Part shown: positions 42,774 through 52,493 of the stretch, piece by piece
Layout of the letters: each line of letters opens with the position of its first letter
Position numbering within the stretch: the stretch's first letter is position 1
NCBI RefSeq assembly: GCF_900109555.1
Contig: NZ_FNZV01000005.1
Span: 1 to 64,000, forward strand
Direction of reading: 5' to 3'
Source of the DNA: Pacificibacter marinus
GTDB taxonomy: Bacteria > Pseudomonadota > Alphaproteobacteria > Rhodobacterales > Rhodobacteraceae
Length of the DNA stretch: 64,000 bases
Position numbers and translations under genes: made by a program
The notes under the pieces: generated by a model
What the model was told of the DNA's origin: nothing
Databases searched by the model: none
The model's input: the letters and a program-made list of their open reading frames with translations, nothing else

Positions 42774-43886
42774 ATGAAAACGCTGCTAACGTCTGTCACT
42801 GCTTTCGCTCTAAGCGCTGGTATAGCTTGGGCCGATAGCCCTGCTACCGACATGTCCAACATGAGCTGGGACGACATTGTCGCCCAAGCTCAAGATGAAG
42901 GTCAGGTCACTTGGTATGTTTGGTACTTCCAAGATCGGTTCCGCCCTGTTGTTGAGGCCTTTGAAGCTGAATACGGGATTGATGTGATCATTCCCGAAGG
43001 CACAGGCCAAGGGAACTCTGACAAAATGCTTGCCGAAAAAGGTCGCGAGACAGGTGATATTGATGTGCTTGCATGGGGTTTGAACGATTTTGACACCATC
43101 GACGTGACTGCATTGTTCCAACCTCTCAACATGTTGCCAGAAGATGATGGTCGCGTGGGTGAATTGCTTGGCGTTGACGGTAAAGGTCACGTGCTTGCGT
43201 ACTGGGGCAACCAAACAGGCATCGCCTATGATCCTGCACATGTGGCACAAGTGGATCTTCCCCAAACAGTCGAAGACATCGCTGCGTTTTGGGGTGAACA
43301 TCCTGGCAAGTTCGGGTTCAACTATGAAAAAGGTGGCTCTGGCCCATCCTTTTTTCAAAACATCATCCGCGCAAGCACAGGTATCGATCTCATGGATGGC
43401 GAAGTGTCTGACGAACGCCTTGCCGTCGCCGAGGCGGGCTTTGATGTCTTTACGGCACAAGCTGACGATTATGTCGTGACAGCCTCAAACGTGGACAGCA
43501 TCACACGCCTGTCAGACGGCGAATTGTGGATGGTCCCCGCATGGGAAGACCACCTTGCAGGCTTGCAAAACAGCGGCGAAGTGCGCGCTGACATCAAATT
43601 TTACATCCCAGAATTCGGCATGTATGGTGGGGCCAATGGGGTTGCTGTGCCTATGAATGCACCGCATCCAGCGGCTGCTGCCGTGTTCATCAACTGGCTG
43701 ACATCTGCTGACACTCAGACGTTGTTCAACCAAACATTCGGCACAGCACCGATGCATGCCAAAGCCGATGACAGTGCCGCTTTGGTTTCGAATGCGCAGC
43801 GCGCCAACCAAACTCCATGGGGAAATCAACCGTTCCGTGGTGCTTTGGAAAAAGCATTTATCGAACAGGTTATTCTCGAACGCTAA
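42774..43886 (+). CDS. Periplasmic solute-binding protein of the ABC importer
   Basis: A 370-residue cluster-D-type binding protein with a signal peptide (MKTLLTSVTAFALSAGIAWA, cleavage before DSPATD). It has the two-lobe fold of the PotD/AfuA/ferric-binding group. Binding-site sequences such as PEGTGQGNSDK and YWGNQTGIAYDP suggest recognition of an anionic or polar ligand. The AfuA branch binds sugar phosphates, which fits the downstream phosphodiesterase and phosphatase (inference). A hairpin after the gene probably limits downstream transcription. Confidence 0.9.
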   Translation: MKTLLTSVTAFALSAGIAWADSPATDMSNMSWDDIVAQAQDEGQVTWYVWYFQDRFRPVVEAFEAEYGIDVIIPEGTGQGNSDKMLAEKGRETGDIDVLAWGLNDFDTIDVTALFQPLNMLPEDDGRVGELLGVDGKGHVLAYWGNQTGIAYDPAHVAQVDLPQTVEDIAAFWGEHPGKFGFNYEKGGSGPSFFQNIIRASTGIDLMDGEVSDERLAVAEAGFDVFTAQADDYVVTASNVDSITRLSDGELWMVPAWEDHLAGLQNSGEVRADIKFYIPEFGMYGGANGVAVPMNAPHPAAAAVFINWLTSADTQTLFNQTFGTAPMHAKADDSAALVSNAQRANQTPWGNQPFRGALEKAFIEQVILER

Positions 43887-43902
43887 ACCCAACATTCAAA
43901 TG

Positions 43903-43928
43903 CGGGCCAGTGATGCATCATTGGCCCG
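43903..43928 (+). terminator. Intra-operon hairpin after the binding-protein gene
   Basis: CGGGCCAGTGATG pairs with CATCATTGGCCCG with one G-U pair, leaving a small loop, followed by TTTCATTCC. Such hairpins after binding-protein genes stabilise their mRNA and lower expression of the genes beyond. Confidence 0.6.
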
Positions 43929-43956
43929 TTTCATTCCTCAAATGAGATAGAAAATC

Positions 43957-44784
43957 ATGCTTCCACTTCGCGCCTTTTTAAAAGATCAATCTTGGCCTTG
44001 CGCCATTGTGGCCCATCGTGGGGCATGGCATCACGCGCCTGAAAATTCCGCTCTGGCGATTACACAGGCCGCTGAACGTGGGTATGAATTCGTTGAATTG
44101 GATGTGCAGCAAAGCTGGGATGGCACACTGTTTTGTCTGCACGATCGTACGCTAGACCGGATGACCAACACGTCTGGTGCTGCCGCGCCGCGCCTTTGGC
44201 ACGATCTTAAAGGCTTGCGATTGAAGCAGGGCATGGGGGCAGACGCAGCGTTGACAGATGAGCATATTGTCAGCTTTGCAGAGGCTTTGGCCGCTGCGAA
44301 AGACCGTGTTTATCTTGATCTTGATATGAAGTTTTCAGACCAAGTGGCCCCGATTGTGGCAGCCGTGAAAGCGGCAGGCATGGCGGAGCAAGTGAACCTA
44401 AAGCGCGAAGTGAATTGCCGCGCCGACTATGACAGTTTGCACGCGTTGGAGCAGTCCACGGGTTTGATCGTCAAACCGATTTTACATGTTGATCAATCGT
44501 CAGTTTCCCAGATTTGTGATCTTATTTCCCATGCACATTTCCCGATGATCGAAGTGCTGTACAGTGATTTTGAAACACTTTTAAAGGTGGCTGCTGTGTG
44601 TAAAGCGGTTGGGACAGAGGTGTTCGTCAACACGCTTGATCCCGTTCCGTTTTGCCCCAAAAAAGATACAAAAGCCTTAACTGACCCTGATGCAGTTTGG
44701 GGAGATTTGACACGGGCGCATATTCGTTTGATACAAACCGATGAACCCGCTGCCTTGTCCACATTTTTAAAGTCTGCATCATGA
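43957..44784 (+). CDS. ugpQ: Glycerophosphodiester phosphodiesterase
   Basis: A 275-residue GDPD-family TIM-barrel enzyme. The catalytic/metal motif is AHRGAWHHAPENS, followed by ELDVQQSWDG and LHDRTLDRMTN, with DLDMKF deeper in the barrel. There is no signal peptide, so it acts in the cytoplasm on imported glycerophosphodiesters, releasing an alcohol and glycerol phosphate (or the converse). It follows the importer genes and overlaps the next gene by 4 nt (ATGA). The symbol ugpQ is by function only; the transporter is not of the UgpABCE type. Confidence 0.85.
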   Translation: MLPLRAFLKDQSWPCAIVAHRGAWHHAPENSALAITQAAERGYEFVELDVQQSWDGTLFCLHDRTLDRMTNTSGAAAPRLWHDLKGLRLKQGMGADAALTDEHIVSFAEALAAAKDRVYLDLDMKFSDQVAPIVAAVKAAGMAEQVNLKREVNCRADYDSLHALEQSTGLIVKPILHVDQSSVSQICDLISHAHFPMIEVLYSDFETLLKVAAVCKAVGTEVFVNTLDPVPFCPKKDTKALTDPDAVWGDLTRAHIRLIQTDEPAALSTFLKSAS

Positions 44785-45587
44785 TCTCACTCACCAAGAC
44801 AGATATAAAAGCGATTGATACGCTCATGCGTGAGGTCTCTGAAACTGAAATCATGCCTTTTTTCGGTAAGCTCAGTGACGATATGATTTCGCAAAAATCG
44901 TCTGCGACGGATTTGGTCACTCTGGCGGATCAACAGGCCGAGCGGGCATTGATCAATGGGCTTCAACGTATCTTTCCACAGGCTGATGTCTTTGGCGAAG
45001 AAACTGTTGCAGCTGACCCCGTACGTTTGGATCACCTCGCGACAACCGATCTGTCGATTGTCATTGATCCGATTGATGGCACTTGGAATTATGCGCATGG
45101 GATTGCGGTTTTCGGCGTCATCATCGCGGTCATTAGCCATGGCAAAACCATCGCGGGGCTGATCCTCGATCCGATCAGTGGTGAAACCATCCATGCGATT
45201 GAAGGCGAGGGGGCGTTTGTGACCAATGCCGCTGGCAAAACCGCGCCATTGCGCCAGCCTGCACACCCCGCAGAAACCGATCTAAACCTGATCATCGCAA
45301 AAGAATTCATTGGCGCACATGACTTGCCCGCAATCATCGCACCCTTTTCACGGGTCACATCCCTTGGTTGTTCTGCCCATGAATACCGCTTGCTGTGCAA
45401 AGGCTTGTACCACGGCGCGATTTGTCATGGCTTGTTGCCTTGGGATCATGCGGCTGGAGAATTGATCTACCGTGAAACAGGCGGCCAAACGTGGGTGCGA
45501 GAGATCGGCACCTATACGCCCGATATGACCAAAGGCAAATTGCTACTGGCCGCAAATCCCGCAGTCATGACCTTGCTTAAACGCTAA
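44781..45587 (+). CDS. Inositol monophosphatase-family phosphatase, intact
   Basis: A 268-residue enzyme with a complete lithium-sensitive phosphatase site: TDLVTLADQQAE, FGEET (Glu-Glu), IDPIDGTWNYAHG (both Asp) and LPWDHAAGELIYRETGG. It dephosphorylates a polyol or nucleotide monophosphate. Coupled by ATGA overlap to the phosphodiesterase gene, it probably acts on that enzyme's product, such as inositol 1-phosphate from glycerophosphoinositol, though HisN-type or other substrates are possible. Confidence 0.88.
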   Translation: MISLTKTDIKAIDTLMREVSETEIMPFFGKLSDDMISQKSSATDLVTLADQQAERALINGLQRIFPQADVFGEETVAADPVRLDHLATTDLSIVIDPIDGTWNYAHGIAVFGVIIAVISHGKTIAGLILDPISGETIHAIEGEGAFVTNAAGKTAPLRQPAHPAETDLNLIIAKEFIGAHDLPAIIAPFSRVTSLGCSAHEYRLLCKGLYHGAICHGLLPWDHAAGELIYRETGGQTWVREIGTYTPDMTKGKLLLAANPAVMTLLKR

Positions 45588-45730
45588 CTCATTTTAACCG
45601 CGTTTCATTTTCCCTGTCGTTCCAATGTGTTCGAGAATAAACTCACACCAGCCTGACCAAACACTCGACGGTTGATTGTGCCACACATGCCGTTATGGTT
45701 CCTCATGTAACCAATGTGACGAGGTCCAAA

Positions 45731-46948
45731 GTGAGAACGTATCCCATTCCTTTCAATGAGGAAGCACGCCTGCGATCCGTGTTTGCAGTTCCCGGTTTGA
45801 GCGATGCGAACACTGGCGTCTTTGATGCGATCTGCGAAGCGACACGCAAAATCCTCGACTGCCCTATCGCCCATATCAGCGTCATTGAACAAGACACTCA
45901 GTGGTACAAATCGGTTGTCGGAATAGACCTTGACCGGATGCCGAAAGACAACAGCTTTTGCACCCATACGATCATGTCAGGCGCGCCTCTGGTGGTGCCT
46001 GATCTTAGCAAAGATCCCCGATTTGAAACCCATCCTATGGTCGCAAAAGGTGGCCCCGGTGCGCGGTTTTATGCAGGGGTTCCTCTGACTTTGTCATCTG
46101 GGCAGCGTTTTGGCAGCCTGTGTGTGCTTGATCTTGTGCCGCATGATGCGCCTTCCGATCACCAAATGGCCATTCTTTGCGATTTGGGAAAGGCCGTCGT
46201 TGCCGCATTGGAAGGCATCCCACCCAATCCTGTGGAACGCACAAACGACTATACCGTAAAGGCGACTTTCATCACGCTTATCGGGCATGAATTGCGCACA
46301 CCGCTCACCATTCTTTTTGGTAGTCTGCAACTGCTTGAAGCGACCGCCCAAGGCGGCCTCAACGCCTCATTGCTCAGCTCCGCGCGCAAATCCGCATCGC
46401 ATCTTACGGGGTTGGTCGAGACAATCATCGCCTTCAGTGACGCCTCGACAGGTGAATTGCGCCTGAACGAAAAGGTCTGCACCTTAGAAGACCTCCTAAA
46501 AGGCACCGCCGAACTGGTCCTTCCGGGGGCAGATGGCGAATTGCGGTCGATCGAGTTTACAGACGATGCGCAGATCACCCCCATCTATATCGACCCCGAT
46601 CAAATCATGCTTGCGCTGCAGGCTCTTGCTTTGAATGCCATCAATCATGGCGGGCACAAAATCACAGTGGCGCGCCGTATAGATGCGTCTGGAAACGTCG
46701 AGATTTCGGTCACCGACAATGGTGCGCTGGACGATAACGTGGAACTCGCGGCGCTTTATGAACCCTTTGTGGTCGGAGGGCGTCTCGACAATAGGGACAC
46801 ACGCGGCGGGCTGGGCCTTGGTCTGCCGTTGACGCGCAAATTAGTTGAACTTCATGGCGGGGAATTCGAAGTCCAAGCCACAAAAGATAGCACTTGTGCC
46901 ATCATCCGTCTGCCGGCTTGGCGTTTGAAAACGGTTCAACTGACCTGA
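45731..46948 (+). CDS. GAF-domain sensor histidine kinase
   Basis: A soluble kinase of 405 residues if the GTG at 45731 is used (GAGG 6 nt upstream); an ATG at 45695 would add 12 residues. The N-terminal GAF domain (about 15-165) carries CPIAHISVIEQDTQWYKS and FCTHTIMSG. HisKA has LIGHELRTPLTILFG, and the HATPase shows ALNAINHGG, VTDNGAL and RGGLGLGLPLTRKLVELHGG. No response regulator is adjacent. The GAF resembles those that bind redox or light cofactors, but no chromophore Cys can be assigned with confidence. Confidence 0.9.
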   Translation: MRTYPIPFNEEARLRSVFAVPGLSDANTGVFDAICEATRKILDCPIAHISVIEQDTQWYKSVVGIDLDRMPKDNSFCTHTIMSGAPLVVPDLSKDPRFETHPMVAKGGPGARFYAGVPLTLSSGQRFGSLCVLDLVPHDAPSDHQMAILCDLGKAVVAALEGIPPNPVERTNDYTVKATFITLIGHELRTPLTILFGSLQLLEATAQGGLNASLLSSARKSASHLTGLVETIIAFSDASTGELRLNEKVCTLEDLLKGTAELVLPGADGELRSIEFTDDAQITPIYIDPDQIMLALQALALNAINHGGHKITVARRIDASGNVEISVTDNGALDDNVELAALYEPFVVGGRLDNRDTRGGLGLGLPLTRKLVELHGGEFEVQATKDSTCAIIRLPAWRLKTVQLT

Positions 46949-47010
46949 TAAATCACGACCTTGACCCGATGACCATGTGTGGTCATGGTCGCAGCCATAT
47001 CGGAGGATTT

Positions 47011-47775
47011 ATGACACAACGTGCACTTGTAACAGGCGGCGATGCAGGCATCGGTCGAACCTTGGCTTTGGCTTTCGCGGACAATGGCTATGATGTTGGA
47101 TTTACCTATCTAACGCCGAGCACTCATGTGGACAGCCTTGTGGTCGACGTGGCAAAGCGTGGGCATAAAGCCTTTGGGTTTCAAAGTGATGCAGGCGATG
47201 CAGGTGCGGTCACACAACTCTATGTTGACGTGGAAAACGCCATGGGGGGGGCGCCTGATGTCTTGGTCAACAATGCGGGCATTCAAACTTGGTCGCCTTT
47301 GTTGGATTTGGATGTGGCCGATTTTGATCGGGTTATCCGCACCAATTTGCGTGGGTGTTTTTTAAACACGCAGATCGCCGCAAAGCACATGATCGCAGCT
47401 GGAAAACAGGGGGCGATCATCAACTTGGGATCAGGCTGCAACAAGCTTGGATTCCCAAACCTATCGGATTACACGGCCTCAAAGGGTGGCATTGAACAAT
47501 TCACCAAAGCGTCAGCAATGGAACTTGGCCCTTATGGCATCCGCGTCAATTGCGTGGCCCCCGGTGCCATCGCGACAGATCGCACCGCTGATGAAACCGA
47601 AGGCTACGCAGAAAAATGGTCCGCCCTCACACCACTGCGCCGCGTTGGCACCCCCCAAGATATGGCAGGCCCTGTTGTGTTCTTGGCCTCGGATGCCGCT
47701 GCGTTCGTCACAGGTCAAACGCTATACGTTGATGGCGGCGTGTTTTCATCGGCCCCTTGGCCACAAGAATATTGA
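47011..47775 (+). CDS. Short-chain dehydrogenase/reductase
   Basis: A 254-residue SDR: cofactor loop TGGDAGIGRTLA, NNAG at the structural turn, a catalytic Ser in LGSG, the active pair in YTASKGG, and a C-terminal GQTLYVDGG closure. These features fit 3-oxoacyl-ACP-reductase-like or sugar/polyol dehydrogenases; the substrate is unknown. GGAGG lies 5 nt upstream of the ATG at 47011. The frame from 46894 overlaps the kinase gene and is rejected. It may be co-transcribed with the kinase. Confidence 0.92.
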   Translation: MTQRALVTGGDAGIGRTLALAFADNGYDVGFTYLTPSTHVDSLVVDVAKRGHKAFGFQSDAGDAGAVTQLYVDVENAMGGAPDVLVNNAGIQTWSPLLDLDVADFDRVIRTNLRGCFLNTQIAAKHMIAAGKQGAIINLGSGCNKLGFPNLSDYTASKGGIEQFTKASAMELGPYGIRVNCVAPGAIATDRTADETEGYAEKWSALTPLRRVGTPQDMAGPVVFLASDAAAFVTGQTLYVDGGVFSSAPWPQEY

Positions 47776-47794
47776 TCATGAGCTTTAAGGCGCA

Positions 47795-48805
47795 TTATAG
47801 CAGTCGAAGGGGGGAGATGGGCTTTTTGATGTAAGGGTTATCTATACAAAACCGATAGAGCGCCATGCCTTCATCAGTTTGCAGCGCGCGTGCAAATGCG
47901 TTGCTATGTTGGACCCGGGCTTCTTGTGTCAACTCAGATAGTTTGCCGTTTGTTAGGTTGTCCAAGCGCAGCATTTCTTGATGAAGTCGCGGTGTGGTAC
48001 GGGAAATAGCCGTATCAACCGTTTGGTTTTTATTTCGCATTTTCCAATACTTATAGCCTATGTTGCGTGCCGCTTGGTGGGCACTTCCCTTCATGTTTTT
48101 AAGAACAAAACTCTGGGCATCTTTGATGATGTAGTGGTTGATCTGCGCGTATTGTCTTTGCTTGCTGTCGGTGCATTGAAAATTTCGAATGGTAAACTCA
48201 TCACGGGGCAGTGCAGAGCTGTTGGTAATTTTGATTGATGGGTCGGTGATGTCCAAAGTCGGGGGTTTGTGGATGCCCGGCCTGCCAAACATCTCGCGTT
48301 TATAAAAGGATTTGTAGGCTTGTGGAAAACGTTCGATCCAATGGTCATGTTCTGACAATTGAAAGCGCTGTGTGACCAAATTGTTTGATAAAGACGATGC
48401 GCCGCTGGACCCAAAAAGTTTCCAATTGACGAACACGCAATCGAAATCTGAATACACCTTCCAAAAATCATTGAGTGTTCCTGCGCCGTGTTTGATTGTC
48501 AAAAACTCATCAAGATCTAAGGCCATGACCCAATCGGCCTTTAAAAAACTCTGTTGGCGTGACGCACGTTTGTAGGCCCTAACTTGGTGTTTGCCCTTTG
48601 GCGCGTGGTTGTAGAGGTACTGAATTTCACCGTGGTCTTGTAGTAAATTTAAGATTTCTCCCGTGCCATCTGTTGAATCATTTTGAAACATGATGATTTC
48701 GTCAAAACCGATGGCTTTATGATGCGCCACCCATTCCCAAATATAAGGCCCCTCATCCTTCGCGATGGTGACAAGAGCGGTTTTGGGTGGGGGAGACTGA
48801 ACCAT
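47795..48805 (-). CDS. Family 2-type glycosyltransferase (Glyco_tranf_2_4-like)
   Basis: A 336-residue glycosyltransferase-like protein. The start ALVTIAKDEGPYIWEWVAHHKAIGFDEIIMFQNDSTDGT and the DXD-like ALDLDEFL are typical of this large roseobacter family, which is often tied to surface polysaccharide. The rest is basic and Asn-rich. The ATG at 48805 is chosen; a GTG at 48817 is also possible. It stands alone, convergent with the SDR gene. Confidence 0.88.
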   Translation of the reverse strand: MVQSPPPKTALVTIAKDEGPYIWEWVAHHKAIGFDEIIMFQNDSTDGTGEILNLLQDHGEIQYLYNHAPKGKHQVRAYKRASRQQSFLKADWVMALDLDEFLTIKHGAGTLNDFWKVYSDFDCVFVNWKLFGSSGASSLSNNLVTQRFQLSEHDHWIERFPQAYKSFYKREMFGRPGIHKPPTLDITDPSIKITNSSALPRDEFTIRNFQCTDSKQRQYAQINHYIIKDAQSFVLKNMKGSAHQAARNIGYKYWKMRNKNQTVDTAISRTTPRLHQEMLRLDNLTNGKLSELTQEARVQHSNAFARALQTDEGMALYRFCIDNPYIKKPISPLRLL

Positions 48806-49045
48806 TGGGGAAACCACTTGTAAAATAGGGGCTTAAAGCGTGAATTTGATTAAGCCATGAACAAATATCTTAATGAATGATTTTGCAAGAAATGAAAATT
48901 TAGTCAACCTTAGGTACGTGAATTTTGACATAACGCCCTATTGCTCACGCGTATGCCAAATAGGGACACAGAACTGCAACATAAACGCTACTGGTGAGGG
49001 GGCTCGATTTTATAGTTTTGAGTGATACTTTCTAGCGAACTTAAC
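48806..49045. other. Intergenic region, no gene seen
   Basis: About 240 bp, AT-rich, between the glycosyltransferase gene and the metG terminator. It probably holds the glycosyltransferase promoter. Confidence 0.4.
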
Positions 49046-49073
49046 CAAAAGACCCCCGCCATGGCGAGGGTCT
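49046..49073 (-). terminator. Intrinsic terminator of metG
   Basis: On the minus strand GACCCTCGCC-ATGG-CGGGGGTC forms a near-perfect stem followed by TTTTGG. Confidence 0.75.
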
Positions 49074-49105
49074 AGACTTGTCATAATCACACATATGCTG
49101 CGCGT

Positions 49106-50827
49106 TTAGTCTTCGCGTTTTCCTGCGAATTTTTCTTGCCATTCGACCCGCTGGTCATCATCGATTTTCACGAACAAATTGTCTGGAACCGTAAAGGCGT
49201 GCCCTTCTTTGAATTCCCCCAAAGTTGCCGCGATATCTGTTGGCCAGTCGAGGTTAGACATGTTCAGCGCCGCTTGGATTTTTTCAGCCGTGTCCGGAAT
49301 GAATGGCGCGGATAAGCGCGCATAAAGACCGATAAGATTCAGTCCCAAACGCACCTGCGCTGCCGCTTGCTCTGGATCGGTTTTAAACGTCGCCCAAGGG
49401 GCCGTGGTTTGCAGGTATTCGTTGCCCGCCACCCAAATGCCGCGCAGTTCCATTGCGGATTTACGCACGTCCATATTGGTCATGTGCGTCTCATAAGCCT
49501 TTAACTTATCAGATAAATCAGCAATTAAAGCTTCTTCAACCGGCCCGTAAGTGCCACCCGATGGTACGGATTCTGAGAATTTCGAACGACAGAATTTGGT
49601 GATACGTGAAACGAAGTTGCCCAATACATCAGACAGGTCTTTGTTCACAGATTGTTGGAAGTTTTCCCAAGTGAATTCTGAATCCGAGCTTTCAGGCGCA
49701 TGAGACAATAGCCACCAACGCCAGTAGTCGGCAGGCAGAATAGACAAGGCTTGATCCATGAACACACCGCGCCCGCGCGAAGTCGAGAATTGCCCGCCAT
49801 CGTAGTTCAGGTAGTTAAAGGATTTGATGTAATCAACCATCTTCCATGGCTCGTTTGATCCCAGCATTGTGACGGGGAAAGAGAGCGTGTGGAATGGAAC
49901 GTTGTCTTTGCCCATGAATTGCACATATCGAACATCATCCGCGCCTTTATCAGTGCGCCACCAGCGCTCCCAATCGGCATCCGTCAGGCCATTGGCTTCG
50001 GTCCATTCATTCGCGCAGGCAATATATTCAATAGGCGCATCAAACCAAACATAAAACACTTTGCCTTCCATACCTTCCCAAGGTGCGTCGCCTTTTTGAA
50101 CAGGTACGCCCCATTTGAGATCACGTGTGATGCCACGGTCTTGCAATCCGTCACCATCATTGAGCCATTTTTTGGCGATAGAGGTGGTCAGGATTGGCCA
50201 GTCTTTTTTCTCATCAATCCAATTGTTTAGCGCATCACGCATTTTGGACTGACGCAAATATAGATGCTTGGTTTCGCGTTCTTCCAAATCTGTCGCACCT
50301 GAAATGGTGGAATGCGGATTGATCAAATCAGTTGGGTCAAGCTGCTTGGTACAGTTGTCACATTGATCGCCCCGCGCAGAGTCGTAGCCGCAGTTGGGGC
50401 AGGTGCCTTCGATGTAGCGATCTGGTAAAAAGCGCCCATCTGTTTCTGAATAGACTTGGGTTTCGGACACTTCCTCAACCAGCCCTTCGTCAAACAAACG
50501 CTTGGCAAAATGTTGCGTCAATTTACGGTTTTGATCTGACGAGGACCGACCATAGTGATCAAACGACAGGCGAAACCCTTTTGCAATCTCGGCTTGGGCT
50601 TCATGCAATTGGGCGCAGAATTCAGCGACAGGTTTGCCTGCCTTTTGCGCCGCGATTTCCGCAGGCGTGCCATGCTCATCTGTGGCGCACAAAAACAACA
50701 CTTCATCCCCACGTGCACGACAATAGCGGGCATATAAATCAGCCGGCAACTGCGAGCCGACAAGGTTTCCAAGGTGCTTGATGCCATTGATATAAGGCAG
50801 GGCGGATGTGATGAGTGTACGTGCCAT
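49106..50827 (-). CDS. metG: Methionyl-tRNA synthetase
   Basis: A 573-residue class I synthetase charging tRNA-Met. The HIGH motif is HLGN in [16 protein letters not shown], the zinc knuckle is [17 protein letters not shown], and the KMSKS-type loop is QFSTSRGRG, the form with Phe and Ser seen in zinc-containing MetRS. The C-terminal anticodon-binding helical domain is present and there is no appended tRNA-binding domain. AAGGGATCC precedes the ATG at 50827, so the extra eight codons to 50851 are excluded. It ends in a terminator. Confidence 0.97.
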   Translation of the reverse strand: MARTLITSALPYINGIKHLGNLVGSQLPADLYARYCRARGDEVLFLCATDEHGTPAEIAAQKAGKPVAEFCAQLHEAQAEIAKGFRLSFDHYGRSSSDQNRKLTQHFAKRLFDEGLVEEVSETQVYSETDGRFLPDRYIEGTCPNCGYDSARGDQCDNCTKQLDPTDLINPHSTISGATDLEERETKHLYLRQSKMRDALNNWIDEKKDWPILTTSIAKKWLNDGDGLQDRGITRDLKWGVPVQKGDAPWEGMEGKVFYVWFDAPIEYIACANEWTEANGLTDADWERWWRTDKGADDVRYVQFMGKDNVPFHTLSFPVTMLGSNEPWKMVDYIKSFNYLNYDGGQFSTSRGRGVFMDQALSILPADYWRWWLLSHAPESSDSEFTWENFQQSVNKDLSDVLGNFVSRITKFCRSKFSESVPSGGTYGPVEEALIADLSDKLKAYETHMTNMDVRKSAMELRGIWVAGNEYLQTTAPWATFKTDPEQAAAQVRLGLNLIGLYARLSAPFIPDTAEKIQAALNMSNLDWPTDIAATLGEFKEGHAFTVPDNLFVKIDDDQRVEWQEKFAGKRED

Positions 50828-51057
50828 GAAGGATCCCTTGCGGTGCGTCATGTGGAATGGGTTTCCTTGTCCTAACGCCCCTTGTGCGAAAGGGCCAGAG
50901 GCTTGTCTGCAGCAAGGGCGTTTGTCGATGTTTGCGTGATTTTTTTACGCACATTTTTACGCACAAGGGGTCATGGGTAAAGGTGCTCTTGAGTTCCGCA
51001 AACTTCCCAATAGGATGGCGCTAACATTTAAGTAAAAGAACAATGAGGAGGCGTTTC

Positions 51058-52098
51058 ATGCGCTATCGCACACTCGGGCAAACCGACATCGAAGTTTCTG
51101 AAATCTGCTTGGGCACTATGACATGGGGCACGCAAAACACACTCGAAGAAGGCCACGCACAGATTGACCGTGCGGCAGAAGATGGCGTGACCTTTATGGA
51201 CACGGCTGAAATGTATCCCGTGAACCCTGTGCGCAAAGAAACCGCAGGCGACACAGAGGCCATTATTGGTGAATATTTCGCACGCACCGGAAAGCGTAAA
51301 GATTGGGTGCTGGCCACTAAAATTGCAGGCCCCGGTCCGCTCGGCGCTGAAGGCATCACACCAAAGACACTCGTGAGCCAACTCGAAGCCTCGCTCAAGC
51401 GTTTGAAAACCGATTACGTTGATCTGTACCAATTGCATTGGCCTAATCGCGGATCTTACCACTTTCGCCAACATTGGGGTTTCGATCCCTCGCAACAGCC
51501 GGCCAAAGAAGACGTTTTGGACAACATGCGTGCAGTGAACGAAAAGATGGCCGAGCTGCAAAAAACTGGCAAGGTGCGGGCCTTTGGCACATCCAATGAA
51601 TCCGCTTGGGGCATGGCACAATGGCTGCGCATCGCCGAAGAAACCGGCGGACCGCGCATGGAAACAATCCAAAATGAATATTCATTGCTGTGCCGTATGT
51701 ATGACACGGATTTGGCCGAAATGGCGGTGCATGAAAAGTTTACGCTTTTGGCCTATTCCTGTTTGGGCTGCGGTCTTTTGACTGGTAAATACCAAGGCGG
51801 CACGGTCGTGGAAGAGGGCTCGCGGATGGCGCTGAATGGTGATTTGGGCGGACGGGTCACGCCACAAGCATGGACAGCGACACAAGCCTATTTGGACATT
51901 GCGGCCAAGCATGATCTTGACCCGACTGCGATGGCCATTGCGTGGACTTTGACGCGTCCTTTTGATCTGATGCCGATCATTGGCGCGACGTCTGTGCCAC
52001 AGTTGGAAAAATCACTGGACGGTGAAACGTTGCAATTGTCCAAGGATGTGTTGAAAGACATCGATGCGGCTTATCGCGCGCATGCGTTACCGTTTTGA
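51058..52098 (+). CDS. Aldo/keto reductase
   Basis: A 346-residue NADPH-dependent TIM-barrel reductase of the Tas/YghZ-like branch. The signature MRYRTLGQTDIEVSEICLGTMTWG starts the barrel. The catalytic Tyr is in DTAEMYPVN and the Lys in LATKIAGPG, followed by YQLHWPNR (His) and the NADPH-binding GATSVPQLEKSL. GAGGAGG lies 7 nt before the ATG at 51058. Its stop overlaps a TTG start of the following lipoprotein gene, suggesting one transcript. Confidence 0.93.
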   Translation: MRYRTLGQTDIEVSEICLGTMTWGTQNTLEEGHAQIDRAAEDGVTFMDTAEMYPVNPVRKETAGDTEAIIGEYFARTGKRKDWVLATKIAGPGPLGAEGITPKTLVSQLEASLKRLKTDYVDLYQLHWPNRGSYHFRQHWGFDPSQQPAKEDVLDNMRAVNEKMAELQKTGKVRAFGTSNESAWGMAQWLRIAEETGGPRMETIQNEYSLLCRMYDTDLAEMAVHEKFTLLAYSCLGCGLLTGKYQGGTVVEEGSRMALNGDLGGRVTPQAWTATQAYLDIAAKHDLDPTAMAIAWTLTRPFDLMPIIGATSVPQLEKSLDGETLQLSKDVLKDIDAAYRAHALPF

Positions 52099-52493
52099 CG
52101 ACACTTGCATCCATTTGGCGCGCCAAACCAAGGCGCGCCATATCGGGTTTGATCTTTGCCATTTGTTGCGCATTGTCTCTTGCTGGCTGTGTCCCGCAAG
52201 ATGATGTCGCACCAACCCAAAGTTACGGGCTTGCAGGATTTGACCCTAGCGCGGGGGAGGCAGCCAAGCAAAGCTGTCTTGCCAAAGGCGGAGACTATAG
52301 GTCTGGCGGTATTGCGGGGCTTATGGTGTGTTTTGAAACACCCAAAGATGCGGGGAAATCATGTGCCAAAGCCACCGATTGCGAAAGTCAGTGTTTGGCG
52401 CGCACTAAATCTTGTGCGCCGATTAAACCACTGTTTGGGTGTCATGCCATATTGGACAGCTCTGGACGCGAGGTGACGATATGCGTGGATTGA
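52095..52493 (+). CDS. Small lipoprotein, function unknown
   Basis: A 132-residue protein with an Arg-rich N-terminus, a hydrophobic segment and a lipobox LAGC around residues 29-32, so it is probably exported and lipidated. The mature part is Cys-rich (about seven cysteines), suggesting disulfides in the periplasm. The start is taken as TTG overlapping the upstream stop codon; no ATG with a ribosome-binding site fits, so the exact start is uncertain. I do not recognise the family. It overlaps the lipocalin-like gene by 13 nt. Confidence 0.65.
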   Translation: MTTLASIWRAKPRRAISGLIFAICCALSLAGCVPQDDVAPTQSYGLAGFDPSAGEAAKQSCLAKGGDYRSGGIAGLMVCFETPKDAGKSCAKATDCESQCLARTKSCAPIKPLFGCHAILDSSGREVTICVD

